A stretch of DNA of 64,000 nt from CAYRNR01 sp964425605 (GTDB taxonomy: Bacteria; Myxococcota_A; UBA796; UBA9615; CAYRNR01). This document shows positions 1 through 8,653 of this stretch, piece by piece. The notes beneath the pieces are model-generated. The model did no database searches. It was given only the letters and a program-made list of their open reading frames with translations, and had not been told where the DNA came from. The position numbers and the translations under genes were made by a program. The stretch covers positions 1-64,000 of the forward strand of contig CAYRNR010000033.1 in the NCBI GenBank assembly GCA_964425605.1, read 5' to 3'. Each line of letters opens with the position of its first letter. The first letter of the stretch is position 1.

Positions 1-881
1 TCGCGTGCGTGGACTTCTACCTCAACGAGACGACCCGGCTGGCCGACGTGATCATTCCCCCCGTGGGCCCCCTCGAGAGCGCCCACTACCCCGTCCTCGA
101 GCTCTCCATGGGGGTCCGCAACGTCGCCCGCTACGCGCCAGCCGTGGTCCCGCCCAGGCCTGGCCGCCCCGACGATTTCCAGATCCTCACGGAGGTGCTC
201 CACCGGGTCCTGAAGCGACGCGGCGGGGTGCACAACCTCTCGGCCGCCGCTGTCGCCGGATTTCGACGCTACGCGGACTCCGAAAGGTTGCTGGCGATGC
301 TGCTGAGGCTGGGACCCCAGGACCTCACCCTCGATGAGGTCAAGGCGGCCGTCCACGGCGTGGATCTCGGGCCCCTGCAACGACGCGGCCCCTCGGTCCT
401 GGGAAACCGCGACCACCGCGTGCACCTCTTCCCGGAGCTGTTCGCCGCGGACCTGGAGCGACTCCGTGGGAGCGTCGCCCCGGACGACGATCACCCCCTG
501 CTGCTCGTGAGCCAACGCACCGTGCGCAGCATGAACTCCTGGCTGCACAACACACCCTCCCTGGTCCGAGGCAAGCCGCGCTGCACGCTCAAGGTCCATC
601 CCGACGATGCGGAACGCGCAGGCGTGACAGACGAGCCGCAGGTCCGGCTCGTGTCACGCACCGGCGAGATCGAGGTCCCCCTGGAGATCACCGACACGCT
701 GATGCCGGGCGTCGTGGGCCTGCCGTTCGGGTGGGGCCACCACAGAGAAGGGGCACGCCTGAGCATCGCCGCCGAGCACGCCGCAGCGAGCATCAACGAC
801 GTCACCGACGAGCGCCTCTTCGACGCGGTGAGCGGGACCTCGGTCCTCGACGGCGTGCCCGTGCGGCTGGAGCGTATCTGA
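1..881 (+). CDS. Molybdopterin-dependent oxidoreductase, C-terminal part (5' end outside window)
   Basis: The open frame enters from the left edge (reading from base 3) and stops at TGA 879-881, so only about 293 C-terminal residues are seen. The first residues (DFYLNETTRLADVIIPP) match the conserved segment of the DMSO-reductase/formate-dehydrogenase family before the last domain. The final ~120 residues (VHPDDAERAGV, then VRLVSRTGEIEVPLEIT) form a MopB C-terminal barrel that closes over the bis-MGD cofactor. The Fe-S and catalytic regions lie outside the window, so the substrate cannot be told. No partner subunit follows; the next gene is an unrelated lipoprotein on the same strand. Confidence 0.85.
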   Translation, partial: ACVDFYLNETTRLADVIIPPVGPLESAHYPVLELSMGVRNVARYAPAVVPPRPGRPDDFQILTEVLHRVLKRRGGVHNLSAAAVAGFRRYADSERLLAMLLRLGPQDLTLDEVKAAVHGVDLGPLQRRGPSVLGNRDHRVHLFPELFAADLERLRGSVAPDDDHPLLLVSQRTVRSMNSWLHNTPSLVRGKPRCTLKVHPDDAERAGVTDEPQVRLVSRTGEIEVPLEITDTLMPGVVGLPFGWGHHREGARLSIAAEHAAASINDVTDERLFDAVSGTSVLDGVPVRLERI

Positions 882-954
882 GCGGCGAGTCCGATCGGCG
901 GCTATCATGCACGGGCTCCCGTGTCCCGCTACCCATCGCCTGGAGACCTGACGC

Positions 955-2127
955 ATGACCACACGGATGATCTGGCTGGCCCTGCTCGCGCTATTCCTGC
1001 TCGGCCCCGGCTGCACGGACGTCACCGACGACGACGATGACGTTGCGGACGACGACGACACCACGGCGGGAGACGATGACACCACCACGGGAGACGACGA
1101 CGCCACACCTGGGGACGACGATGATGTCACTGCGGACGATGACGACTCCGGCGCGGGGGACGACGACGACGCGACCCCGGCGATCCGCGTGCCCGGCGAG
1201 TGGGAGCCCCACGCCGCGACCTGGTTGCAGTGGCCCGGGCCGTGGGAGCAGAGTATGCGGCCGGCGTTCGCCGACATCATCGACGTGATCCAGGACCACG
1301 AGCCGGTCCACCTGCTGACCCCCTCGCAGTCGGACGAGAACCAGGCGCGCCAGTTCCTCACCCAGCGCGGCGTGCCTGACACGAACATCACGTGGCACCA
1401 GATCCTCATCGACAACGCCTGGATGCGGGACAACGGCCCCGTCTACGTCACCGACGGCGCCGAGACCTGGATCGCGGACTTCCGCTTCGACGCCTGGGGT
1501 GGCAACTTCGGGGGCCACATCCCGTGGCAGTTCGACGACGACGTCCCCGGCCAGGTCGCCGACTACCTGGGTATCCGCAACGAGGACCACACGGGCTACG
1601 TGCTGGAGCGGGGCAACCTGGAGTTCAACGGCGCGGGCACGCTGGTGCTGAACTGGGACTGCCAGGACGACCGCAACCCCGGCATGTCCGAGGCCGAGCA
1701 CGAGGCGATCTTGAGCAGCGCATTCGGCCTGACGCAGGTCGTCTGGGCCTACGGCCACGATCCGTCGGACCTGACCACCGGCCACATCGACGGGAACGCC
1801 CGGTTCATCGACACCGACACCATCGCCATCAGCGAATCCAGCTGGGGCCAGGATATCGAGGATCCCCTGGTGGTCGCGTGCGAGGCCGCAGGCCTGGAGG
1901 TGGTCCGTATCCCCTGCCCCGGTTCGACGGACTACATGAACTGGCTGGTGGGCAACGGGTTCGTCGCGGCCATGGCCTTTGGCAACGCGAGCGCCGACGC
2001 GGACGCGCAGGCGGTGCTGGAGTCCCTCTACCCCGGACGCACCGTGTACATGCTCGACGCGGGCACCCTGTGGGCCGGCGGTGGGGGCATCCACTGCGTC
2101 ACGAACGACCAGCCTGTGCTTCAGTAG
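955..2127 (+). CDS. Agmatine deiminase / peptidylarginine deiminase-family lipoprotein
   Basis: A 390-residue exported lipoprotein. The signal peptide ends in the lipobox LGPGC, and residues ~22-75 are an Asp-rich linker of DDDD blocks separated by T, G, A and S. The rest is a PAD_porph (PF04371) domain: WEPHAATWLQWPG near its start, DNAWMRDNGP, GHIDGNARFID, and a C-terminal GGGGIHC whose Cys (~381) matches the amidine-attacking nucleophile of agmatine deiminases. Family members hydrolyse agmatine or peptidyl-arginine to N-carbamoylputrescine or citrulline plus ammonia. Surface anchoring here suggests an extracytoplasmic substrate, which is inference. Cytosolic AguA enzymes lack the lipobox and linker. 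Confidence 0.85.
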   Translation: MTTRMIWLALLALFLLGPGCTDVTDDDDDVADDDDTTAGDDDTTTGDDDATPGDDDDVTADDDDSGAGDDDDATPAIRVPGEWEPHAATWLQWPGPWEQSMRPAFADIIDVIQDHEPVHLLTPSQSDENQARQFLTQRGVPDTNITWHQILIDNAWMRDNGPVYVTDGAETWIADFRFDAWGGNFGGHIPWQFDDDVPGQVADYLGIRNEDHTGYVLERGNLEFNGAGTLVLNWDCQDDRNPGMSEAEHEAILSSAFGLTQVVWAYGHDPSDLTTGHIDGNARFIDTDTIAISESSWGQDIEDPLVVACEAAGLEVVRIPCPGSTDYMNWLVGNGFVAAMAFGNASADADAQAVLESLYPGRTVYMLDAGTLWAGGGGIHCVTNDQPVLQ

Positions 2128-2139
2128 GGGAGTCTCGGA

Positions 2140-4554
2140 CTAGGGTACGAAGGGGACCGTACCGGCACCCATTCCAGTCACACTCGCTCCGGAGCCCGCC
2201 GTACCGGCCACGTTCCCCGAACCGATGAACGCGGTGGCGCTGGCATACCCCTCGGCGGTGAACAGGTCACCCGTGTCGAGGCACATGCCTACAGAGGAGC
2301 CAGCCAGGTCGGCCGTGGACCACGCGTCGCCGCTGCCCAGGAGCACGGGCGCCGCTTCCAGCGAGACCAGCGACGAGTCGTAGGACTGGCCGAGGCCGGT
2401 GAAGACCTGAGGCGGACGGAAGCCCAGCGGACACGAGCCGAGGCCGGAGCCGTCGAAGGCGAAGATGGGCAGTCGGACGTTGCCGAGGGGGCACGAGCCG
2501 AGCCCTGTCCCGTCCAGGGTGAATCTCCTCGCCAGGACCGTCCCCAGCGGACACGAGCCGAGGCCCGTACCATCCAGATCCACGGCGAACTCGGCCTCGT
2601 CATCACCGTTCCCGAGCACGGGGCGCGTGAAAATCACACCCAGCGGACAGGAGCCGAGGCCACTTCCGGTGTCCACGAGGAAGTAGGACTCGACCATCTC
2701 GCCGAAGTCCGGGTCCTTCAGCTCCGGCCAGTGGAACGCCAGGGCCGCGTCTTCGGCCAGCCCGTCCGTCGCCCCGGCCGCGGCCAGCAGGATCTCCAGG
2801 GCGTCCGGCGCAAAGAACGCGGTGCGCGGGTGCGTGCCGATGTTGTCCTTCTTGCAGGTGGCCGCCGTGATGGACCAGGCGTGCGCCATCTCCTGCCCGG
2901 AGTCGTCGTAGCGATCGACCTTGGGCGCCTTGACCTCGCACCGACCGTCACCGCTGGTGCCGCACTTGACGATCTTCTCGCTGGCCCCGCTGAACACCAC
3001 GTAGACGTCCACGCCGCCGACCAGCTCCCCGGTCTCGTCGAGCACCGTGATCTCCGCCTTGGGCTCGATCTCGTCGCCGCTGTCTTTGAGGTACGGCATG
3101 ATCGCGACGTAGTACACGGGCAAGTCGCGGGCCTTGCCCTCGTCGAACTTCTTGTCGGCCTCGCGGATACGCAGCCGGCCCTGTCCGTTGCCGTCCACCC
3201 ACTCCGAACCGAGATTGTCGGCGCCGAGCTGCAACGCGGAGACGGTCTCGTCCGCGCTGGCGCCCGCGGCGAGGAGCCAGCACGCCGCACCGCTGGAGAC
3301 TGCCGTCGCCTGGCTGGTGCCGGCGTAGAGCATGTACGCGATCGTGGAGGGGTCGTTCAGGGCGATCGTCTCCGACAGCATGCCGTCTGGGACGCCATTC
3401 TCGTCCTCGTCCGCGCCGACGTCGCCACCGGGAGCGACGAGGTCCACCGAGGGATGGCGGTTGGTGTAGTCCACCTCCTCGACCTTGCCGTCGTCGTCCT
3501 TCATCCGCGTCGCGCCGATGGCCACGACCGCGGTGTGCGCCGCGGGGTAGGTCAGGTAGTCGGCGCCGTCGTTCCCGGCCGCGGCGAGGACGACGATTCC
3601 CGAATCCCAGGCGCTCTGAAGGGCCTCGTCCAGGGCAGGCGACAGCAGATAGCCGGCCTGGAACGACAAGCTCATGTTGATCACGTCCGCGCCGTGGTCG
3701 ATGGCATGCCAGATGGCGTCCACCAGCGCCACCTCGGTGCCGCTGTTGTTCGCGTCGAGCACCTTGATGGGCATCACCGCCACACCCGGAGCGATCCCCT
3801 CGACCGTGTCCTGGCCGGCGATCAGCGTGGCGATGTGGGTGCCGTGCTGGTGGTCGTCGTTGGCGTGTTCGTCGCCGTTGACGAAGTCGTAGGGGGCCAC
3901 GATCAGGGTGTCGGCCAGGGAGGGCGCCTGGACGTAGTCACCGAGGGCGTCGCTGTGGTCCTCGTAGGCGACGCCCGTGTCGAGCACCGCCACGACGAGG
4001 GTGCCGAAGTCGGGCAGCGTCTCGTCGTCGTCCTCGTAGACCGGGTGGCCCACGGATTCGAGGTGCCACTGGTAGTCCCGTGGGCAGGATGGGTGGTCGT
4101 CGTCGTCCGCTCCGTAGACCAGGCCGACGGGCATGGCCACGTCCACGCGGGGGTCGCCGCGCAGCTGCCACAGCAGGTCGTCGCGGGTGGTCTGCGAGGG
4201 TACGCTCAGCGTCGCGAATCCCGACGCCCCGGCGGGTCTCACCACCGACCCACCGTACTCGGCCGCCACCTGCTCCGCCGCCGCGCCGTCCACGGTCCGG
4301 AGCATCACCTGCTCGCTCGAGTAGGACGGTTCGTCGGTCGCGCACGACGAGATCAACGCCGAACTCCGCGACCAGCGAGCGGTTTGAGCCGCCCTCAGCC
4401 GGGCGTCTTCGGCCACGGTGAGGGTCGCCGCGCTCTGTGTGTCAGCCGGGTCGTCCAGCGGGTTGGGATTCCAGCCCTCGTGAACCCCGAACTGCCACAG
4501 CAACACCGCGGCGGCGAGCAATCCGATGAGGCCGAGATACCGTCGTTGAATCAT
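2140..4554 (-). CDS. Subtilisin-like (S8) serine protease with C-terminal GLGSCPLG repeats
   Basis: An 804-residue secreted or membrane-anchored protease. I chose the ATG at 4554 because it follows a G-rich ribosome site and opens directly into a hydrophobic N-terminal segment (IGLLAAAVLLW); the frame is open 28 codons further upstream. The catalytic triad is clear: Asp192 (AVLDTG), His237 (HQHGTHIA) and Ser414 (AGTSQATA), with the oxyanion Asn at ~328 (AAAGNDG). Residues ~75-150 resemble a propeptide of the I9 type. After the peptidase domain come an Ig-like segment and four copies of G[ST]GLGSCPLG, then a Gly/Ser-rich tail. It converges with the deiminase gene, only 12 bases apart. The role is probably extracellular proteolysis. 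Confidence 0.88.
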   Translation of the reverse strand: MIQRRYLGLIGLLAAAVLLWQFGVHEGWNPNPLDDPADTQSAATLTVAEDARLRAAQTARWSRSSALISSCATDEPSYSSEQVMLRTVDGAAAEQVAAEYGGSVVRPAGASGFATLSVPSQTTRDDLLWQLRGDPRVDVAMPVGLVYGADDDDHPSCPRDYQWHLESVGHPVYEDDDETLPDFGTLVVAVLDTGVAYEDHSDALGDYVQAPSLADTLIVAPYDFVNGDEHANDDHQHGTHIATLIAGQDTVEGIAPGVAVMPIKVLDANNSGTEVALVDAIWHAIDHGADVINMSLSFQAGYLLSPALDEALQSAWDSGIVVLAAAGNDGADYLTYPAAHTAVVAIGATRMKDDDGKVEEVDYTNRHPSVDLVAPGGDVGADEDENGVPDGMLSETIALNDPSTIAYMLYAGTSQATAVSSGAACWLLAAGASADETVSALQLGADNLGSEWVDGNGQGRLRIREADKKFDEGKARDLPVYYVAIMPYLKDSGDEIEPKAEITVLDETGELVGGVDVYVVFSGASEKIVKCGTSGDGRCEVKAPKVDRYDDSGQEMAHAWSITAATCKKDNIGTHPRTAFFAPDALEILLAAAGATDGLAEDAALAFHWPELKDPDFGEMVESYFLVDTGSGLGSCPLGVIFTRPVLGNGDDEAEFAVDLDGTGLGSCPLGTVLARRFTLDGTGLGSCPLGNVRLPIFAFDGSGLGSCPLGFRPPQVFTGLGQSYDSSLVSLEAAPVLLGSGDAWSTADLAGSSVGMCLDTGDLFTAEGYASATAFIGSGNVAGTAGSGASVTGMGAGTVPFVP
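2423..2662 (-). repeat. Four copies of a ~23-bp unit encoding GLGSCPLG in the S8 protease
   Basis: Near-identical blocks (core CGGACACGAGCCGAGG on the plus strand) begin near 2423, 2482, 2542 and 2638. They encode GLGSCPLG four times in the protease C-terminal region. The spacers differ in length and sequence, so these are conserved coding motifs and not a simple tandem array. Confidence 0.8.
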
Positions 4555-4587
4555 ATCGCCCCCCCGTCGTGGAACACTTCCCGCTCG

Positions 4588-4615
4588 TATGTACACATTG
4601 ACACCGATCTGGCAA
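4588..4615 (-). promoter_or_regulatory. Candidate sigma70-like promoter for the S8 protease
   Basis: On the minus strand TTGCCA (4615-4610) and TACATA (4593-4588) are separated by 16 bases, about 35 bases before the chosen ATG at 4554. The match is by eye, and promoter rules in this lineage are not known to me. Confidence 0.3.
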
Positions 4616-4707
4616 CATCCAAGTGAAAAGACGGACAAGGAAGCAAACGTGGAAGCGTGATGGGGTGGGGAACTGTGCGAAGCGCCGGGTCGATGCCCGG
4701 TCAGGCC

Positions 4708-6126
4708 TCAGGGCGCGAGGTCGTACAGGCTCTGCAGCGGCGTGGTCCGGCCCAGCTCGAGGGTGCCATCCCACAGCACCTCCCACACCACGGTCCCATC
4801 GGGGAGCACCTCCTTGAGGCGTCCGCCGGATCCGTAGTTGTGCAAGGTGTTCCCGTCGGGGAGGCGGTGGACCTCCCCCATCTCCCCGGCGTCCGCACCG
4901 AGCCCGATGCCGTAGTTCCACACCTCATGCAGGATCTCGTTCGGCTCGTCGAGGGAGTACTCCCGGACCACACACTCCTCGCTGTTGCCCGTGGCGTGGG
5001 AGGAGGTGAGCAGCGTCCCGGCCTCGGTGTAGTGGCCTCCGTGTTGCCAGTGGAAGGCCGAGTCGGGTGGATCGAAGGTCCAGGCCCCGGGCATGTGGCC
5101 GAAGTGGCGCACCGTCTCACCCGTGGTGTGGTCGAACTCGACGATGGTCTCGTCCGAGTACAGCGAGATCAGGAACGTGTCGTCGATCTCGTTGTAGAAC
5201 AAGGTATTGGACTGACAGTAGTTCAGCACACCGATCTCGTCGTGGAAATCCTGGCAGGACCATAGGGACTCCTGATCGCTACCGGGCGTGAGCTTCTCCA
5301 CAGTCTCCATGTATCCCTGGGCAGCGCCCCACACCAGCGAACCGTCGGCCAGCTCGACGAAGGGGTGGTGCAACCCCGGCGTGTCGTAGGTCTCGACCAC
5401 CGAGCCGTCGATCTTCACCCGTTCGATCTGGGACGCGTCGCCGTTGTCGTACTGGGCCCAGTAGGAGTTGAGATCCACGAGGATATCGGTGCCGTCGTAC
5501 GACGGCCGCGAGTACAGGGACGTGAACCCCTGCGAGGTCACGGTCGCCCAGACGAGCCGGGCCTGCCGGTCGATGATCACCGTCCAGCCGCGATTCCAGG
5601 AGACCGAGCCGAGGATGTACTCCATCGTCGGCTCCCACTGAGCCGGATACGACTCGAGCAACGAGGCGACGTACACACCCTCGGGAGCCTCGTCCGTGTG
5701 CGCTACGTACTCCTCGCCGGTCCACGCCGCATCGCCGCCATCGGCCACGGCCCGGAAGCTCACGTCGTGGTCGTAGGGCACCCCCAGCAGCAGCTCCTCC
5801 TGGGGCCCCAGTTCCAGCTCGCGGGTCGGCGATACGAGCCACTCGTCGTCCACCATGAACTCCAGGTGCACCGCAGCGGTGGTGAGCTGGTCCCAGCTCA
5901 CCACGATCAACGAGCCGATCGTGTCGTGGACTTGCCACTGGACGTTCCCAAGGGGATCGCCGGCCATGGCCGAATCGTCGTCGTCGCCCGTGGCGTCGTC
6001 GTCGCCGGAGGTGTCGTCGTCGCCGGAGGTGTCGTCGTCACCGGAGGTGTCGTCGTCATCGCTGTCCTGACACGCGATGAACAGGGCGCATAGAACCCAC
6101 AAGACCCACGAAGGAACCTGACGCAT
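4708..6126 (-). CDS. Arylsulfotransferase (ASST)-like lipoprotein
   Basis: A 472-residue lipoprotein. The ATG at 6126 is preceded by AGGAGAG at good spacing and starts a signal peptide ending in a lipobox-like LFIAC. A linker of DDDTSG repeats follows. The body resembles the arylsulfotransferase families (PF05935/PF14269): a beta-propeller with repeated D-G-x-V and H-H-P/H-W-Q-H-G segments, for example TPGLHHPFVELADGSLVW and FHWQHGGHY. Family members transfer sulfate between phenols or are propeller proteins of unknown role; I could not confirm the catalytic His, so the enzyme assignment is tentative. It is transcribed in the same direction as the S8 protease and the GH5 gene. Confidence 0.7.
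   Translation of the reverse strand: MRQVPSWVLWVLCALFIACQDSDDDDTSGDDDTSGDDDTSGDDDATGDDDDSAMAGDPLGNVQWQVHDTIGSLIVVSWDQLTTAAVHLEFMVDDEWLVSPTRELELGPQEELLLGVPYDHDVSFRAVADGGDAAWTGEEYVAHTDEAPEGVYVASLLESYPAQWEPTMEYILGSVSWNRGWTVIIDRQARLVWATVTSQGFTSLYSRPSYDGTDILVDLNSYWAQYDNGDASQIERVKIDGSVVETYDTPGLHHPFVELADGSLVWGAAQGYMETVEKLTPGSDQESLWSCQDFHDEIGVLNYCQSNTLFYNEIDDTFLISLYSDETIVEFDHTTGETVRHFGHMPGAWTFDPPDSAFHWQHGGHYTEAGTLLTSSHATGNSEECVVREYSLDEPNEILHEVWNYGIGLGADAGEMGEVHRLPDGNTLHNYGSGGRLKEVLPDGTVVWEVLWDGTLELGRTTPLQSLYDLAP
5993..6061 (-). repeat. 18-bp tandem repeat encoding SGDDDT in the lipoprotein linker
   Basis: About 3.8 copies of an 18-base unit (plus strand GTGTCGTCGTCGCCGGAG) lie between 5993 and 6061. 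They encode the Asp-rich linker just after the lipobox. Near-perfect copies imply recent slippage and probable length variation between strains. Confidence 0.85.
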
Positions 6127-6208
6127 GGGGATCTCTCCTAGCACTACTGAAGGGAGCTTGGCACAACTCCCGTCGGAGTCCCAGGATCGCGACCCGCCCC
6201 GCGTGTCC

Positions 6209-7897
6209 TCAGCGAGTCACGGTCAGCTGAACGACATCGACCAGGCCGGGGTCTCGCGACGGCGCCCGTACCTCCAGCGTGTAATCGCCCGGGGGCAACT
6301 TCACGTCGCACGAATCGGCCAGGCCGGGCCACACGGCGTCGCCGCCCGGGCGGGCGACAAAAACCGCCTCGAGCGTCAGGGTCCCCCCGGGCAGCAGGGT
6401 CACCCGCCGCCCCTCGGCCAGCGCTAGCTCGCTGAGCACACAGGACGGCGGCGGGTCCACGGACTTGCCATCCTTCAACACACGACTCGGTGACGACGCC
6501 GGGGCTCCCTCGAGCAGGAACAGATCTACTCGAAGGGCTCCGTCCGTCGTGTTCCGGTACACCAAGGGGAAGCGAACCTCGCCGCCGCTGCGGACTGAAA
6601 GTGGCACGATCTCCGCGGTGAGGTCGTCGGCCGCCGGGAAAGCGCCCACAGCGCTCACGGCGATCCGACAGCGATCCTGTTCGCGAATCGACCCCAGGGT
6701 CAGGTCGTGGCCAGCGCAGGGGTCCAGCAACCGCCTCGACAGCACGTCCCACAAGGGATTGGGGCCGCGGTCTTTCAACGTCTCGGCGCCCTCCCCCCGC
6801 TCCACGGCTGCCCAGTAGGCCCCCCCGAACGGCTCGACCCCAAGCTCGTAGTCGAGGCCACCCCAGGAGCCGTCACCGCGGAAGGCGTAGAAGGCCCAGT
6901 GCCAGTTCCAGCGCGCCACAACGGTCAACAGGTCGTCGAGGTAGGCTGCGGCGCCAGCCACCCGGCGGTCGCACCCGAACTCGGACAGGACGATGTGCCT
7001 CGAATCGATGTGGTGCCGGCCGGTCCATGCGGCCACCGAGGCCAGCGCCTCGCGACGCGATCCTTCGGACCAGCCTCCCGGCATCGCTTCGGGGTACTCA
7101 AAACGCCCGTTGTTGACCCGATAGGTCACGTACTCCCAGGGGTCGTAGAAGTGAAACGCGTACAGGACGGCCGGATCATCCACGGGGGAGAGGTTCGAGA
7201 GGCCGAAGGGCGAGGCGTAGAAGCCGCCGTCGAGGAGGATCGGGGTGGTCGCGTCCCCCTGGCGGATGGCCGCCACCATTTCGCGGTTGAACCGGTTCAC
7301 GTCCGCCAGCGTGCCCTCGATCTCCGCGGACCAGCGGTGGAATTCGGCCTCGCCGATCGCGTGCTGCCGTTCGGGGTGCGGCTCGTTGAGGGGGTTGTAC
7401 GCGACGACCGCCGGATGTCCGTGCAGCGCGGTGGCCAGCTGAGTCCAGAACGCCAGCGCCTGGTCACGAGACGTCGGCTCGTTCCACAGCCGGTAGTCGT
7501 CCTCGTCTCCGTTGAGCTGTCGCCAACGCGCGCCTGGCAGGGAGAAGCAGGTCAACACGACCCCCACTCCGGCGTCGTGGGCATCGTCCAGGGACCGCCG
7601 CAAGGTCTGAAGGTCCTCGGGCACGAGCGTCTCGAACGCGTCCGCGTCGCCGATGAGGAAGTCGCGATGAGCCGAGGGCCAGGCATCGGGTGCGAGGCGG
7701 ATGAACTCGATCCCCGCTGCGGCCGCCGCCTTCCAGTACTCCGGCTCCACCGACTCGTTCTGGCAGTTCGCGCCCTTGTGCTGCCGCGACCACCAGGACA
7801 TGTCCGGATCCACCGATGTCGGTGTCTCGGCGGCTGCTCCAACCGCCAGGGTGGACACCAAACCTACCGACGCCAGCAACCAACGAACCGAGGGCAT
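6209..7897 (-). CDS. Secreted GH5-family glycoside hydrolase (cellulase-like)
   Basis: A 562-residue exported enzyme. The ATG at 7897 is chosen because GGGGAG precedes it and a signal peptide follows at once (WLLASVGLVSTLAVGAAA). The TIM-barrel carries GH5 landmarks: NPLNEP with the acid/base Glu (~172) and VLSEFGCD with the nucleophile Glu (~306). A C-terminal beta-sandwich of about 130 residues follows (EVRFPLVYRNTTDGALRVDLFLLEG). Retaining beta-glucan or beta-mannan hydrolysis is expected, but the subfamily was not determined. It lies alone between the ASST-like gene and the DUF4304-like gene, all on the minus strand. Confidence 0.82.
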   Translation of the reverse strand: MPSVRWLLASVGLVSTLAVGAAAETPTSVDPDMSWWSRQHKGANCQNESVEPEYWKAAAAAGIEFIRLAPDAWPSAHRDFLIGDADAFETLVPEDLQTLRRSLDDAHDAGVGVVLTCFSLPGARWRQLNGDEDDYRLWNEPTSRDQALAFWTQLATALHGHPAVVAYNPLNEPHPERQHAIGEAEFHRWSAEIEGTLADVNRFNREMVAAIRQGDATTPILLDGGFYASPFGLSNLSPVDDPAVLYAFHFYDPWEYVTYRVNNGRFEYPEAMPGGWSEGSRREALASVAAWTGRHHIDSRHIVLSEFGCDRRVAGAAAYLDDLLTVVARWNWHWAFYAFRGDGSWGGLDYELGVEPFGGAYWAAVERGEGAETLKDRGPNPLWDVLSRRLLDPCAGHDLTLGSIREQDRCRIAVSAVGAFPAADDLTAEIVPLSVRSGGEVRFPLVYRNTTDGALRVDLFLLEGAPASSPSRVLKDGKSVDPPPSCVLSELALAEGRRVTLLPGGTLTLEAVFVARPGGDAVWPGLADSCDVKLPPGDYTLEVRAPSRDPGLVDVVQLTVTR

Positions 7898-7936
7898 GGA
7901 TCTCCCCGTGCAGAGCAAGATGCAGACGATACACCC

Positions 7937-8653
7937 CTACGAGCGGGACCGCTTGCGCACGATGGCGCGGCGCGGCGAGGTCGCCGGTCGTGAAGCACGC
8001 GGCTTGCGTTTCGGCCTGGGCGGGATCGCCGGTTGGATCCGAGGGCGCTCCCCGCGCTGCAGCTGTTCGAGGAGGTCCTTGCCGTGGTACCGCGCCTCGG
8101 CCGTGGGCTGCTCGAACAGCTCGGTGAGCTCACGCTGCGCGCGATCGTGATCGCCCAGATACGCCGCGCAGTACGCCAGCTTGCTGCGCTGCCACCCCTT
8201 GTCGGGGCCGAATGCCTGGATCCGCGTCAGTTCGCCGGCGTCCACGGCGTCCACGATGGCACGCACCGACTCATACCGCCTCAACAGGGGCAGGCCGAAG
8301 TCCACCACCAGCTGCGCCGCCTCGGCAAACTGCGACTCGAACGTCGCCTGCTGGAACGTCGTGAACCAGCGATCCCGTCCATCGGCGAGCGATCCGATTC
8401 GCCAGTGACCGTCCATCGACCCCCAATCAGACGCCTCGCGATGGGGTGTGACCAGCAGGTGCCAGGAGAGGTTGACGGTGTACCGCTCGGCCCCGAGCCT
8501 GTGGTCGAGTTGCAGGTTCACCCCTTGGCGCAGATCCACGAGGTCCCGATGGGCACTGAAACCCTTCCGCCGGAACCCCAGCGGCGCCAGATCGGTGCGG
8601 CAGAAAGCCCCGAACCGCTTCAACAGCTTGGAGCGCAGCGTGGATTCACCCAT
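7937..8653 (-). CDS. DUF4304-like protein with basic tail
   Basis: 238 residues. The N-terminal ~180 residues resemble the DUF4304 family (GFRRKGFSAHRDLVDLRQGV, then a YTVNLSWHL strand). The last ~35 residues are very rich in Arg, Lys and Pro, suggesting nucleic-acid or anionic-surface binding. Function is unknown. The start codon overlaps the end of the upstream PEP-utilizer gene by 8 bases, so the two are probably translationally coupled. The family call is from recognition only. Confidence 0.5.
   Translation of the reverse strand: MGESTLRSKLLKRFGAFCRTDLAPLGFRRKGFSAHRDLVDLRQGVNLQLDHRLGAERYTVNLSWHLLVTPHREASDWGSMDGHWRIGSLADGRDRWFTTFQQATFESQFAEAAQLVVDFGLPLLRRYESVRAIVDAVDAGELTRIQAFGPDKGWQRSKLAYCAAYLGDHDRAQRELTELFEQPTAEARYHGKDLLEQLQRGERPRIQPAIPPRPKRKPRASRPATSPRRAIVRKRSRS

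Noticed and set aside
1022..1180. Asp-codon repeats as a CRISPR-like array or satellite
   Set aside because: They encode the lipoprotein linker, with no spacer/repeat pattern.
2731..4626. Long plus-strand frame opposite the S8 protease
   Set aside because: Shadow of the protease gene. The protease has all catalytic motifs; this translation has none.
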